Source: an uncultured Granulosicoccaceae bacterium
GTDB lineage: Bacteria > Pseudomonadota > Gammaproteobacteria > JABXHR01
Direction of reading: 5' to 3'
DNA: 7,257 bases
Assembly: GCA_937921805.1 (NCBI GenBank)
Contig: CAKZUS010000158.1
Location: forward strand, 1-7,257
Below are positions 1-6,582 of this stretch, in pieces. The notes beneath the pieces are model-generated. The model searched no databases. It was given only the letters and a program-made list of their open reading frames with translations, and was not told the origin of the DNA. A program made the translations under genes and the position numbers. Every line of letters starts with the position of its first letter. The stretch's first letter is position 1.

Positions 1-224
1 CCGCGCATGCCTACAACGGCTTGGTGCTTGCCACCGACCTGCCAGGGGCTTTGTCCGATGTGGAGATGTTCGACCGCTGGGCGGGCGAGGCGATTTTGCT
101 CTCCCAGTGGCTCGATGGCCTGCTGCTCGATGATACGCGCAGCGCCATGACCCGCCAGTCCATTGCCTATCAACGCGAGCAATTGCTCAGCGCGGCGGCC
201 CTCTCTCAGCACCGCTCGCGCTAG
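1..224 (+). CDS. zipA: Cell division protein ZipA, C-terminal end (partial, 5' end outside the window)
   Basis: ZipA is an inner-membrane protein that tethers FtsZ to the membrane at the division septum; its C-terminal globular domain binds the FtsZ tail. Only the last 74 or so codons are present, in the frame whose codons begin at position 3 and end at the TAG at 222-224. The visible part follows the end of the FtsZ-binding domain as I recall it from E. coli ZipA: a hydrophobic strand ending in a 'DLP' turn (E. coli 'QVP'), an amphipathic helix with the 'MFDRW' segment, then 'GLLLDDTRSAMT' (E. coli 'GVVLDDQRRMMT') and a final helix. The neighbourhood agrees, since zipA normally lies just before ligA in gammaproteobacteria, although here a transporter gene intervenes. 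The identification rests on remembered motif similarity over a short stretch. The N-terminal membrane anchor and the linker are not visible. Confidence 0.82.
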   Translation, partial: AHAYNGLVLATDLPGALSDVEMFDRWAGEAILLSQWLDGLLLDDTRSAMTRQSIAYQREQLLSAAALSQHRSR

Positions 225-232
225 AGGGCGCT

Positions 233-982
233 ATGGAACTCACTATCAGTGCCCAAGCGCTGCTGTGGCTATTTGTCATCGCGGCCTGTGCCGGTTGGGT
301 CGATGCTTTAGCTGGCGGCGGCGGGCTGCTGACCGTGCCCGCGTTGATGCTCGCTGGCGTGCCGCCCTTGGCCGCCGTCGCGACCAATAAGGCCCAAGCA
401 GTCCTGGGCACGGCGGTGACCAGCACCACTCTCATTGCACACCGTCATCCCGATGCGCTCGCCGCGCTGGCGTGGATGCCGCTGGCGGCCGTGGGCAGCA
501 TCTTAGGCGCTATGGGTGCTTTTCTGCTGGCGCCGTATCTGCAGTGGATCGTGCCCATCGTCTTGTTGTTGTTAGCGCTGTATTTTGCCGTGGTGCACAC
601 CCGCATCAGGCCGCGTCAGCGCTGGGGCACTGTAGGGCAGGGCGCGGCGACGGCGTTAGTGGGGGCCTACGATGGCGTGCTCGGCTCCGGCGCGGGCACA
701 ATGTACACCGCCAGTGCCGTATTGGGCGCAGGCAAAGACCTAGTCGCCGCCACGGCGTCGGCCAAAGTGCTCAATCTCGCCAGCAATGCCGCCGCCTTGC
801 TGGTCTTTTTGGGTGCTCAGCTTATCGACTGGCCAGCGGCGCTGGTGATGATTGTCGGGCAGGCGCTGGGGTCGTACGTGGGCGCGAGAAGTATTTTGGC
901 GGGGAGACAAGCCTTGATTCGATATGTGGTGGTCATCATGTGCAGCGCCCTGTGCCTTGCACAAGTGTGGAGACTGTGGTGA
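233..982 (+). CDS. TSUP (TauE/SafE) family membrane transporter, YfcA-like
   Basis: The 249-residue protein is almost entirely hydrophobic and is predicted to be an inner-membrane permease. TSUP proteins export or import small, often sulfur-containing organic or inorganic anions; the substrate of the YfcA branch is not firmly known. The two-fold internal repeat of the family is visible. Repeat 1 has 'GWVDALAGGGGLLTVP' at residues 21-36 and 'ATNKAQA' at 50-56. Repeat 2 has 'GAYDGVLGSGAGTM' at 144-157 and 'ASAKVLN' at 175-181. Hydrophobic segments lie near residues 8-20, 33-50, 78-100, 104-121, 136-150, 183-197, 202-218 and 229-246. The ATG at 233 follows a GAGGG at 224-228 that overlaps the zipA stop codon. 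The gene begins 8 nt after zipA, and its TGA overlaps the ligA start, so translation with both neighbours is probably coupled. The family is secure; the substrate is unknown. Confidence 0.9.
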   Translation: MELTISAQALLWLFVIAACAGWVDALAGGGGLLTVPALMLAGVPPLAAVATNKAQAVLGTAVTSTTLIAHRHPDALAALAWMPLAAVGSILGAMGAFLLAPYLQWIVPIVLLLLALYFAVVHTRIRPRQRWGTVGQGAATALVGAYDGVLGSGAGTMYTASAVLGAGKDLVAATASAKVLNLASNAAALLVFLGAQLIDWPAALVMIVGQALGSYVGARSILAGRQALIRYVVVIMCSALCLAQVWRLW

Positions 983-2994
983 GCGAAGAAGAGTCCAAAG
1001 CGTCTGATCACGCGTCGCATGACGCTATCCAGGCTCAGATGCGCGCGCTCAGCGAGCAATTGCACGAGCACAATCGGCGCTATTACCAAGACGATGCCCC
1101 GAGCATCTCCGACGCCGAATACGACCAGCTCTTTCGCGCCCTGCAGACCCTAGAGCAGGCCCACCCCGACCTCGCCGCACTGGACTCCGCCACCCAGCGC
1201 GTAGGCGCCGCGCCGCAAGGGCAGTTCAAGAGCGTGACCCACAGCAGCCCTATGCTGTCGCTAGGCAATGCCTTTAGCGAGCAAGAATTCAGCGAGTTTG
1301 ATCAGCGCGTGCGCGAAGCCCTAGAGCGCGACAGCGTGGCGTATTGCGCAGAGCCAAAACTCGACGGCTTGGCGGTGAGCCTGCGCTACGAAGCGGGCTT
1401 GCTGGTGCAGGGCGCGACGCGCGGCGATGGTGTTCGTGGCGAGGACATCAGCGCCAATTTGCGCACCATGGCGTCTGTGCCACTGCGGCTGCGCGAGCCG
1501 CGTGACCTGGAAGTGCGCGGCGAAGTGGTCATGAGCCGCGCGGGCTTTCTGCAGCTCAACGAGGCCCAGGCGGCCGCGGGCGAAAAAGTATTTGTTAACC
1601 CCCGCAATGCCGCCGCTGGCAGCCTGCGCCAGCTCGACTCGCGCATTACGGCCAAGCGCCCGCTGGTGTTCTACGCCTATTCGGCCCACGGAGAGGCGCT
1701 GCCCGAGACCCACAGCGCGACCCTGCTGTGGTTAGAGTCTCTGGGCTTCACGCTCAGCGGCCTGCAAGAACAAGCCTGCAGCGTCGCCGAAGTCGCCGAC
1801 TATCGCCAGCGCATTATCGCCTTGCGCCCGAGCCTGGACTTTGACCTCGATGGGGTGGTTTTCAAGGTCGATCGCTACCGCGAGCAGTCCATTCTGGGGC
1901 AGGTGGCGCGCGCGCCGCGCTGGGCGATTGCCTGGAAATTCCCCGCCGAAGAGATGATCACCCGCCTGCTGGGGGTCGACTTTCAGGTCGGGCGCACTGG
2001 CGCGCTGACCCCTGTGGCGCGGCTCGAACCGGTGTTTGTGGGCGGTGTGACCGTGAGCAATGCCACCTTGCACAATATGGAAGAGCTGCGGCGCAAAGAC
2101 TTGCACATTGGCGATGAGGTGGTAGTGCGCCGCGCTGGAGACGTGATTCCCGAAGTGCTGCGGGCTTTACCCGAGCGGCGCGGCCCCGATGTCCTGCCCG
2201 TGACGCTGCCCCAGCGCTGCCCCGAGTGCGACTCGCCCGTCACGCAAGACAGCACCGTTGCGCGCTGCACTGGCGGCATGCGCTGTCGGGCGCAGCGCAA
2301 AGAAGCCCTGCGGCATTTCTCCAGTCGTCGCGCCCTAGACATCGACGGACTGGGCGACAAGATTATTGATGCACTGATAGAGCGCGGCTGGGTGGCGGAT
2401 TTTGACCAGCTCTACCAGCTCAGCGCCGAGCAGCTCGCTACGCTGCCGCGCATGGCCGAGAAATCGGCACAGAACCTAGTCGCCGCCATCGACAAAAGCC
2501 GCGATACCACGCTGGCGCGCTTGCTCTATGGCCTAGGCATTCGCGAAGTCGGCGAGACCACCGCCCAGGCGCTGGCGAGTCACTATGGCGAACTCGACAA
2601 ACTGCTCAGCGCCGACAGCGAAGCCCTGCAACAGATCAACGACGTTGGCCCTGTCGTGGCCGAATACGTCGCGGCATACTTTGCCGACGAACAGCATCGC
2701 GCACGGCTCCAGCGCCTGCGCGCGCAACTGCGCTGGTCCGAAGCCGTCGTGGCCCAACAAGAGCAAGACCTCGCAGGGCAAACCTGGGTGCTCACTGGCG
2801 CCTTATCCAGCATGACCCGCGATCAGGCCAAAGCCGCACTGCAAGCGCGAGGCGCCAAAGTCAGCGGCAGCGTCTCGAAAAAAACGCACTGCGTAGTCGC
2901 CGGAGAAGACGCTGGTAGCAAGCTCAGCAAGGCCCAAGAGCTAGGGGTGACGGTGATGGATGAGCCGAGTTTTCAGGCTTTTTTGAGGCAGTAG
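979..2994 (+). CDS. ligA: NAD-dependent DNA ligase LigA
   Basis: LigA seals 3'-OH/5'-phosphate nicks in replication (Okazaki fragments) and repair, using NAD+ as the adenylate donor. The product is 671 residues, the same length as the E. coli enzyme, and complete. Domain Ia holds the NAD+-binding 'YYQDDAPSISDAEYDQL' around residues 35-51. The KLDG motif with the adenylated lysine is at K127, followed by 'TRGDG'. 'NPRNAAAGS' begins at 207 and 'WKFP' at 319. The OB-fold segment has 'GRTGALTPVA' and 'RAGDVIPEV'. A Cys4 zinc finger uses C414, C417, C430 and C436, the C417-C430 loop being two residues shorter than I recall for E. coli. Helix-hairpin-helix repeats cover about 440-590 and a BRCT domain 597-671. 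The reading frame is open far upstream, but those codons overlap the transporter gene. The GTG at 979 is chosen because GGAG at 969-972 lies 6 nt before it and it overlaps the transporter TGA by 4 nt; GTG at 976 is the alternative. Confidence 0.97.
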   Translation: MSEEESKASDHASHDAIQAQMRALSEQLHEHNRRYYQDDAPSISDAEYDQLFRALQTLEQAHPDLAALDSATQRVGAAPQGQFKSVTHSSPMLSLGNAFSEQEFSEFDQRVREALERDSVAYCAEPKLDGLAVSLRYEAGLLVQGATRGDGVRGEDISANLRTMASVPLRLREPRDLEVRGEVVMSRAGFLQLNEAQAAAGEKVFVNPRNAAAGSLRQLDSRITAKRPLVFYAYSAHGEALPETHSATLLWLESLGFTLSGLQEQACSVAEVADYRQRIIALRPSLDFDLDGVVFKVDRYREQSILGQVARAPRWAIAWKFPAEEMITRLLGVDFQVGRTGALTPVARLEPVFVGGVTVSNATLHNMEELRRKDLHIGDEVVVRRAGDVIPEVLRALPERRGPDVLPVTLPQRCPECDSPVTQDSTVARCTGGMRCRAQRKEALRHFSSRRALDIDGLGDKIIDALIERGWVADFDQLYQLSAEQLATLPRMAEKSAQNLVAAIDKSRDTTLARLLYGLGIREVGETTAQALASHYGELDKLLSADSEALQQINDVGPVVAEYVAAYFADEQHRARLQRLRAQLRWSEAVVAQQEQDLAGQTWVLTGALSSMTRDQAKAALQARGAKVSGSVSKKTHCVVAGEDAGSKLSKAQELGVTVMDEPSFQAFLRQ

Positions 2995-3003
2995 ATCTGA
3001 GTA

Positions 3004-3040
3004 GTAGCTCGGTGAAGTGCTGCGCTATGGATCGAGCTGC
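3004..3040. terminator. Inverted repeat between convergent ligA and the AlkC gene, possible weak terminator
   Basis: AGCTCG at 3006-3011 pairs with CGAGCT at 3033-3038. The stem can be extended outward by one G-U and one G-C pair (3004-3005 with 3039-3040) and inward by two more pairs, around a loop of about 17 nt. It lies in the 30-nt gap between the two convergent stop codons and runs into the end of the AlkC gene, where a bidirectional terminator would be expected. Neither strand has a U-tract after the stem, so it is not a textbook intrinsic terminator and could be chance. Confidence 0.25.
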
Positions 3041-4146
3041 CATTGCGTACTGCTGGCCCGTCGTCCGTTGATCAGGACATGCAGGGCGTAGACGCCAGGG
3101 TAGTAGGTGCGGGTAGAGCGCTGCGTAAAGTGGATGCGTTTTTCTACTTGCTGTGTTTGTCCGGCGGCAAGGGTGGTGACGCAGAGTTTGAAAATCTTGC
3201 GACCTGTTTTGCCGTTGTGAAGCGGGCGTTCTAGCTCGTAGTCGATGGCGAGGCGCTGCGCGGGCGCGTCGGGGGCTTGGGCGAGCGAGAGGCTGAGGGT
3301 GAGGCTTTGGCCAATGCGCGCTCGGGTCTTGTCTAGCGAGACATGCGCTTGCACGTGTTCGCCACCTATGAATCCGAGGGTGTGCAGGGCCACAGGGTGT
3401 CCGGCCTTGATCAGGCTGCGCAGGCCGTGGCGCACGGTCCAGGCGCTGCCGCTGGCGCCAGTGTTGTGCCAGCGCAGCGCGGTGTCGGCGGCGAGGTCGG
3501 GGTGGTCTTTGGTGATGTCGTTCAGGTGATTGGCTACCGAGCGGCGCACGATGAGGTGGGGGTCGTTGTGCAGCGTATCGAGCAGCGCGATGGCGTCGCG
3601 GGGGTCGGCCTGTAGGTCGCGCAGTCGAGAGGCCCAGGGCAAACGTGGGCGGGTGCCTTCGGATACTAAGCGCCTGCGGCGCCAGTCGGGGTCGCTGGCC
3701 CACTGCTGCAGGAAGGGCCACACCAGGTCGCGGTGGGCGACGAGGTAGGGGCGGATGGCGAATTCGGCGCTAAAGTGCTGCGTCATATGCCCCAGCGCGG
3801 CAATGGTGAGCGCAGGCTGCGCCCGGCCGTGGTGTTCGGCCCAGTCTAGCAGGGGCATGATGGTGAGGCCGTCCTGCCCATAGACGCCAGTATCCGCGGG
3901 CGGCGGCCCCAGTGCCGTGCTAACGATCTCTAGCGCCTGAGCGCAGTCCGGCGGGAGCTGCTGTTGCAGCGCATCGGCGATCTGTTTGGAGCGGGCTTTG
4001 AGCGCGAGCGCTTCCAGTCCCTCGCAGGCGCGGCGGCGAAAGCGCGAGGCGTCAAACTCGGGGTAGACGCGGCGGATCATGGCGCTGATGGCGTCGACGA
4101 CGGTGTTGTCTATGAGCGTGCTGGGGACGCCGCTGTGCTGGCTCAT
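3025..4146 (-). CDS. alkC: AlkC-type DNA alkylation repair glycosylase (HEAT-like repeats plus Ig-like domain)
   Basis: AlkC glycosylases excise cationic alkylated bases, mainly 3-methyladenine, from DNA without flipping the base, starting base excision repair in the cytoplasm. The 373-residue product has the expected two-part layout. An all-helical HEAT-like repeat region spans about residues 10-260. It carries 'SAEFAIRPYL' (126-135, with E128 the likely catalytic acid), 'RRRLVSEGTRPRLPW' (157-171), 'VRRSVANHLNDI' (200-211) and 'WTVRHGLRSLIKAGHP' (236-251). A beta-rich, Ig-like domain follows at about 262-373, ending in strands such as 'RTYYPGVYALHVLINGRR'. The length and the Ig-like tail separate it from the shorter AlkD, which lacks that domain. 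The start is the ATG at 4144-4146, behind a weak purine-rich stretch. The gene converges on ligA and diverges from the FAH-family gene. The family call is strong; residue roles are by analogy with characterised AlkC. Confidence 0.87.
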   Translation of the reverse strand: MSQHSGVPSTLIDNTVVDAISAMIRRVYPEFDASRFRRRACEGLEALALKARSKQIADALQQQLPPDCAQALEIVSTALGPPPADTGVYGQDGLTIMPLLDWAEHHGRAQPALTIAALGHMTQHFSAEFAIRPYLVAHRDLVWPFLQQWASDPDWRRRRLVSEGTRPRLPWASRLRDLQADPRDAIALLDTLHNDPHLIVRRSVANHLNDITKDHPDLAADTALRWHNTGASGSAWTVRHGLRSLIKAGHPVALHTLGFIGGEHVQAHVSLDKTRARIGQSLTLSLSLAQAPDAPAQRLAIDYELERPLHNGKTGRKIFKLCVTTLAAGQTQQVEKRIHFTQRSTRTYYPGVYALHVLINGRRASSTQWQLDP

Positions 4147-4169
4147 CGCTGCTCTCTACTCTGATGGGG

Positions 4170-4177
4170 ATTATGAT
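4170..4177. promoter_or_regulatory. Overlapping divergent -10 elements, candidate bidirectional promoter
   Basis: The octamer ATTATGAT contains TATGAT on the + strand (4172-4177) and CATAAT on the - strand (4170-4175), each matching the sigma-70 -10 consensus at five of six positions. They lie in the only gap between the divergent AlkC and FAH-family genes. Predicted transcription starts would give leaders of roughly 25-30 nt for the + gene and 15-20 nt for the - gene. No good -35 hexamer stands at the right spacing on either strand, so either another element compensates or the promoter is weak. Inferred from sequence only. Confidence 0.45.
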
Positions 4178-4198
4178 GGGGCGAACTGACTAGATGCT

Positions 4199-4205
4199 GG
4201 AGGAG
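4199..4205 (+). promoter_or_regulatory. Strong Shine-Dalgarno that fixes the start of the FAH-family gene
   Basis: GGAGGAG ends 6 nt before the ATG at 4212. This near-perfect ribosome binding site lies inside the longer open frame that begins with the ATG at 4194, which has no comparable site before it. It therefore argues for the 4212 start and a 275-residue protein. Confidence 0.8.
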
Positions 4206-4211
4206 TATGCA

Positions 4212-5039
4212 ATGCGTTGGATGGTGGCACAACACGAGGGCACAACACAGGTTTATCGCGTCGAGGGCGAGCGGGCGTATGCGCTAGACCCCGAGCTTGT
4301 CGGCCATGACTTGCGCGCTATCGCTGGCGGCGCTGCGACACCGGCCGCGAGCGGCGAGGGCGTGGTGCTGGACACATTGCGCCCCGCTTTGGCGTTTAAT
4401 CGCTTGGGGAAATTGCTCTGCATTGGCCTGAACTATGCCGATCATGCCGCTGAAGGCGGGCGCCCTGTCCCGGATTATCCGGTGTTGTTTACACGCTATC
4501 AAAGCTCGGTTGTGGCGGCGGGCGAGGCCCTGCGGCGCCCGCGCGTGTCGGAGAAGCTGGACTATGAGGCGGAGCTGCTGGTGATTATCGGCCAGGGCGG
4601 GCGGTATATTCGCGAGCAAGACGCGCTGTCGCATGTCTGGGGCTATAGCTGCTTTAACGATGGCTCGGTGCGCGACTATCAGCGCAAATCAACGCACTTC
4701 ACGCAGGGGAAAAATTTTGATTCCAGTGGCGCGATGGGGCCGGTGGTGGTCAGTGCGCAGGCGCTGCCTCCAGGTGCGCACGGGCTGCGTATTGCGTGTC
4801 GAGTAGACGGGGAGACATTGCAAGAGGCCAATACCCGCGACATGGTGTTCTCGGTAGCCAAAGCGATTGCCATCATCAGCGAGTTCACGACGCTAGAGAC
4901 GGGAGACATGATCGCGATGGGGACCCCCTCTGGGGTGGGCTTTGCGCGCACGCCGCCGCGCTGGTTGCGCCCTGGTGAGCGTGTCGAGGTGGAGATAGAA
5001 GGCATCGGCATTCTCGCCAATACTGTGCGTGATGAGTAG
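4212..5039 (+). CDS. Fumarylacetoacetate hydrolase (FAH) superfamily protein
   Basis: FAH-fold enzymes are cytoplasmic and use a divalent metal to cleave, decarboxylate or isomerise acylpyruvate-like and 2,4-dioxo acids. Members include HpcE/HpaG, acylpyruvases, oxaloacetate decarboxylase and 2,4-diketo-3-deoxy-L-rhamnonate hydrolase. The 275-residue protein has a short variable N-terminal part and then the catalytic fold. 'CIGLNYADHAAE' lies around residues 72-83. The metal ligands E119 and E121 sit in 'LDYEAELLVIIG' and D150 in 'CFNDGSVRDYQ', with the 2- and 29-residue spacing of the family. K167 is in 'TQGKNFDSSGAMGP', and 'TGDMIAMGTPSGVG' lies near the end. The start at 4212 is set by the adjacent Shine-Dalgarno; an ATG at 4194 is in frame but lacks one. 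The downstream aldolase suggests 2-oxo acid catabolism, but the substrate cannot be deduced. Some relatives are annotated as ureidoglycolate lyase or isomerase without proof. Confidence 0.92.
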   Translation: MRWMVAQHEGTTQVYRVEGERAYALDPELVGHDLRAIAGGAATPAASGEGVVLDTLRPALAFNRLGKLLCIGLNYADHAAEGGRPVPDYPVLFTRYQSSVVAAGEALRRPRVSEKLDYEAELLVIIGQGGRYIREQDALSHVWGYSCFNDGSVRDYQRKSTHFTQGKNFDSSGAMGPVVVSAQALPPGAHGLRIACRVDGETLQEANTRDMVFSVAKAIAIISEFTTLETGDMIAMGTPSGVGFARTPPRWLRPGERVEVEIEGIGILANTVRDE

Positions 5040-5090
5040 GCACGCTGGTGTGTGCGGCATGATTTTTCATAATGAACCGGGAGACCCCTC

Positions 5091-5630
5091 ATGACGTGGC
5101 AAGACGTATTAACATTTTGGTTTGAAGAGATCGAACCACGGCAGCAGTTTGCCAAAGACGCAGATTTCGATGCGCAGATACGCGAGCGTTTTGCGCAGAC
5201 TTATGCGGCCGCGGCCTGTGGGGAGTGCGAGTCGTGGCGGGAGAGCGCGCAGGGGCGCTTGGCGGAGATCATCGTGCTGGACCAGTTTTCGCGCAATATC
5301 TACCGCGATACGGCGGCGGCTTTTGCCAGCGATACGGTGGCATTGGTGCTGGCACAGGAAGCGGTGCGCCACGGTTTTGACCAGCAGTTGGAGCCGTCGC
5401 AGCGGGCGTTTTTGTTGATGCCTTATATGCACAGCGAGTCGCGCTTGGTGCACGAGCAGGCGCTGGTGCTATTTAGCCAACCGGGCCTGGAATACCAGTT
5501 GGACTTCGAGCAACGCCATAAGCAAATTATTGATCGCTTTGGACGCTATCCCCATCGCAATGCCCTCTTGGGCCGAGAGAGTAGCGCCGAGGAGCTACGC
5601 TTTTTGCAAGGCCCAGGGTCGAGTTTCTAG
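5091..5630 (+). CDS. DUF924 family protein
   Basis: This 179-residue soluble, mostly helical protein belongs to DUF924 (Pfam PF06041), a widespread family of no established function with a TPR-like helical fold. The recognisable family segments are the start 'VLTFWFEE' (6-13), 'RLAEIIVLDQFSRNIYR' (56-72), 'AFLLMPYMHSES' (106-117) and 'HKQIIDRFGRYPHRNALLGR' (143-162). It ends in the usual 'S-EE--FL---GSSF' tail, so it is complete. The ATG at 5091 follows GGGAG at 5079-5083 with a 7-nt gap. The gene begins 51 nt after the FAH-family gene and 112 nt before the aldolase gene, all on one strand, so co-transcription is plausible but not shown. There is no signal peptide and no membrane segment. The invariant Asp/Arg/His residues suggest a binding or catalytic site, but which one is unknown. 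Confidence 0.93.
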   Translation: MTWQDVLTFWFEEIEPRQQFAKDADFDAQIRERFAQTYAAAACGECESWRESAQGRLAEIIVLDQFSRNIYRDTAAAFASDTVALVLAQEAVRHGFDQQLEPSQRAFLLMPYMHSESRLVHEQALVLFSQPGLEYQLDFEQRHKQIIDRFGRYPHRNALLGRESSAEELRFLQGPGSSF

Positions 5631-5640
5631 GGCCTTTAGC

Positions 5641-5669
5641 GGCGCACTGCTAGTGGCGCATTATGCGCC
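5641..5669 (+). other. Two mutually exclusive short hairpins in the leader of the aldolase gene
   Basis: GGCGCA occurs twice, at 5641-5646 and 5655-5660, and both copies are complementary to TGCGCC at 5664-5669. The second copy forms a perfect 6-bp stem with a TTA loop (5655-5669). The alternative pairs 5642-5648 with 5652-5659, with one bulged base and a tight loop. The two structures share bases and cannot coexist. No U-tract follows either, so neither looks like an intrinsic terminator. In GC-rich DNA this may be chance. Confidence 0.3.
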
Positions 5670-5742
5670 CGAGACTTTGGCCCGGTGGCGGTCGCGGTCG
5701 CGTATTCTACAACGCCTTATCTTTTGCTGAGAGAGTTATCGC

Positions 5743-6504
5743 ATGTCTTCGTTGAACGCTGATTTTCGGGCGCGTTTGTGCGCACGCGAGCCGCTGTTGG
5801 GCACTTTTGTGAAGACCCCGCACCCGATTGTGATCGAGGTGCTGGGACACTCTGGCTTTGACTTTGCGGTGATCGACGCCGAGCACGCCCCCTTTGATCG
5901 CGCCAGTATCGACACGATGCTGATTGCGGCGCGCGCGGTGCAACTGCCGCTGATTGTGCGCGTGCCTAGCACTGGCCCCGACTGGGTGCTCAATGTGTTG
6001 GACTCTGGTGCGGCGGGCATTTTGGTGCCGCACGTCAATACCGCCGAGCAGGCTGCCGAGGTCGTGGCCGCCACGCGCTATGTCGGGGGTAAGCGTGGCT
6101 TTGCCGGGACGACTCGCGCGGCGGGATACTCTGGTCGGAGTTTGTCTGAGCACCTAGAGCGCAGCCGCAGCGAAGTGAGCGTGATCTGTCAGGTCGAGGA
6201 GCCAGAGTCGGTGCACAATGCGGCCGAGATTGCGGCGGTCGAGGGCGTGGACGCTTTGTTTGTTGGGCGCGCTGATTTGGCGGTCTCTAGCGGTGAGCGC
6301 GATTTCTTTGCTGATACGGTGAGCGCAATGTGCGCCCAGACCCTAGGGCAGACGCAGCAGGCGGCAACGGGGCTGTACTGCGCGCCGACCGAAGACATGA
6401 CGGCGTGGCGCCAAGCGGGCGCGAGCTTGTTTGTCATCGGCTCGGAGCATGGGTTTATTCAGACTGGCGGCAAAGCCTTGCGCCAGCGTTTTGAGGCTTT
6501 GTAA
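5743..6504 (+). CDS. HpcH/HpaI aldolase family protein (class II pyruvate aldolase)
   Basis: Family enzymes catalyse metal-dependent, reversible retro-aldol cleavage of 4-hydroxy-2-oxo acids or 2-keto-3-deoxy acids to pyruvate and an aldehyde. They include 4-hydroxy-2-oxoheptanedioate aldolase HpaI, 2-keto-3-deoxy-L-rhamnonate aldolase RhmA and GarL. The 253-residue protein has the expected length. It starts with 'LLGTFVKTPHPIVIEVLGHSGFD', the catalytic histidine is H48 in 'IDAEHAPFD', and R73 in 'VRVP' should bind the pyruvate carboxylate. The metal ligands are E152 in 'CQVEEPES' and D178 in 'VGRADLAV', spaced as E149 and D175 in HpaI. Where HpaI relatives commonly have Gly-Pro before this aspartate segment, this protein has Gly-Arg. 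The ATG at 5743 follows GAGAGAG at 5729-5735. Together with the upstream FAH-family gene it suggests a 2-oxo acid pathway; the aldehyde specificity is open. Confidence 0.93.
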   Translation: MSSLNADFRARLCAREPLLGTFVKTPHPIVIEVLGHSGFDFAVIDAEHAPFDRASIDTMLIAARAVQLPLIVRVPSTGPDWVLNVLDSGAAGILVPHVNTAEQAAEVVAATRYVGGKRGFAGTTRAAGYSGRSLSEHLERSRSEVSVICQVEEPESVHNAAEIAAVEGVDALFVGRADLAVSSGERDFFADTVSAMCAQTLGQTQQAATGLYCAPTEDMTAWRQAGASLFVIGSEHGFIQTGGKALRQRFEAL

Positions 6505-6538
6505 TAGAGCAGTGTTGTTGAATTTTTCGAATTGTCTC

Positions 6539-6582
6539 CCGTCTCGCTCTGCATGTATTGATCTCATGCGAGAGCGAGGCGG
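6539..6582. terminator. Strong 17-bp hairpin between convergent genes, candidate bidirectional terminator
   Basis: Bases 6539-6555 pair with 6565-6582 in 17 pairs, including one G-U wobble, with a single bulged G at 6570 and a 9-nt loop (6556-6564). The hairpin starts 34 nt after the aldolase stop and ends 19 nt before the stop of the convergent - strand gene. That is where a shared terminator would sit. Neither strand has a run of U after the stem, so termination by this hairpin alone is uncertain; it could instead protect the 3' ends of the transcripts. The rest of the 6505-6601 gap shows nothing I recognise. Confidence 0.5.

Noticed and set aside
472..978. Open frame extending ligA upstream by 169 codons to position 472
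   Set aside because: The extension is arginine-rich, resembles no ligase sequence and overlaps the well-supported transporter gene. Starting at 979 gives the normal LigA length of 671 residues with a good Shine-Dalgarno.
2973..2984. T-rich run at the end of ligA as the U-tract of a terminator
   Set aside because: The run encodes the conserved end of the BRCT domain, has no GC-rich hairpin before it, and precedes the ligA stop codon.
2924..3721. 265-codon open frame on the - strand
   Set aside because: It lies in another frame of the AlkC gene, is low-complexity and full of Pro/Arg/His as expected for a shadow in GC-rich DNA, and runs into the end of ligA.
5068..5073. CATAAT as a -10 box for a separate DUF924 promoter
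   Set aside because: No acceptable -35 lies 16-18 nt upstream, and the predicted transcription start would fall within the Shine-Dalgarno. Read-through from the FAH-family gene is simpler.
5530..5730. Possible frameshifted continuation of the DUF924 gene
   Set aside because: The DUF924 frame already ends with the family's usual C-terminal tail at normal length, so the overlapping +1 frame is a shadow rather than a broken gene.
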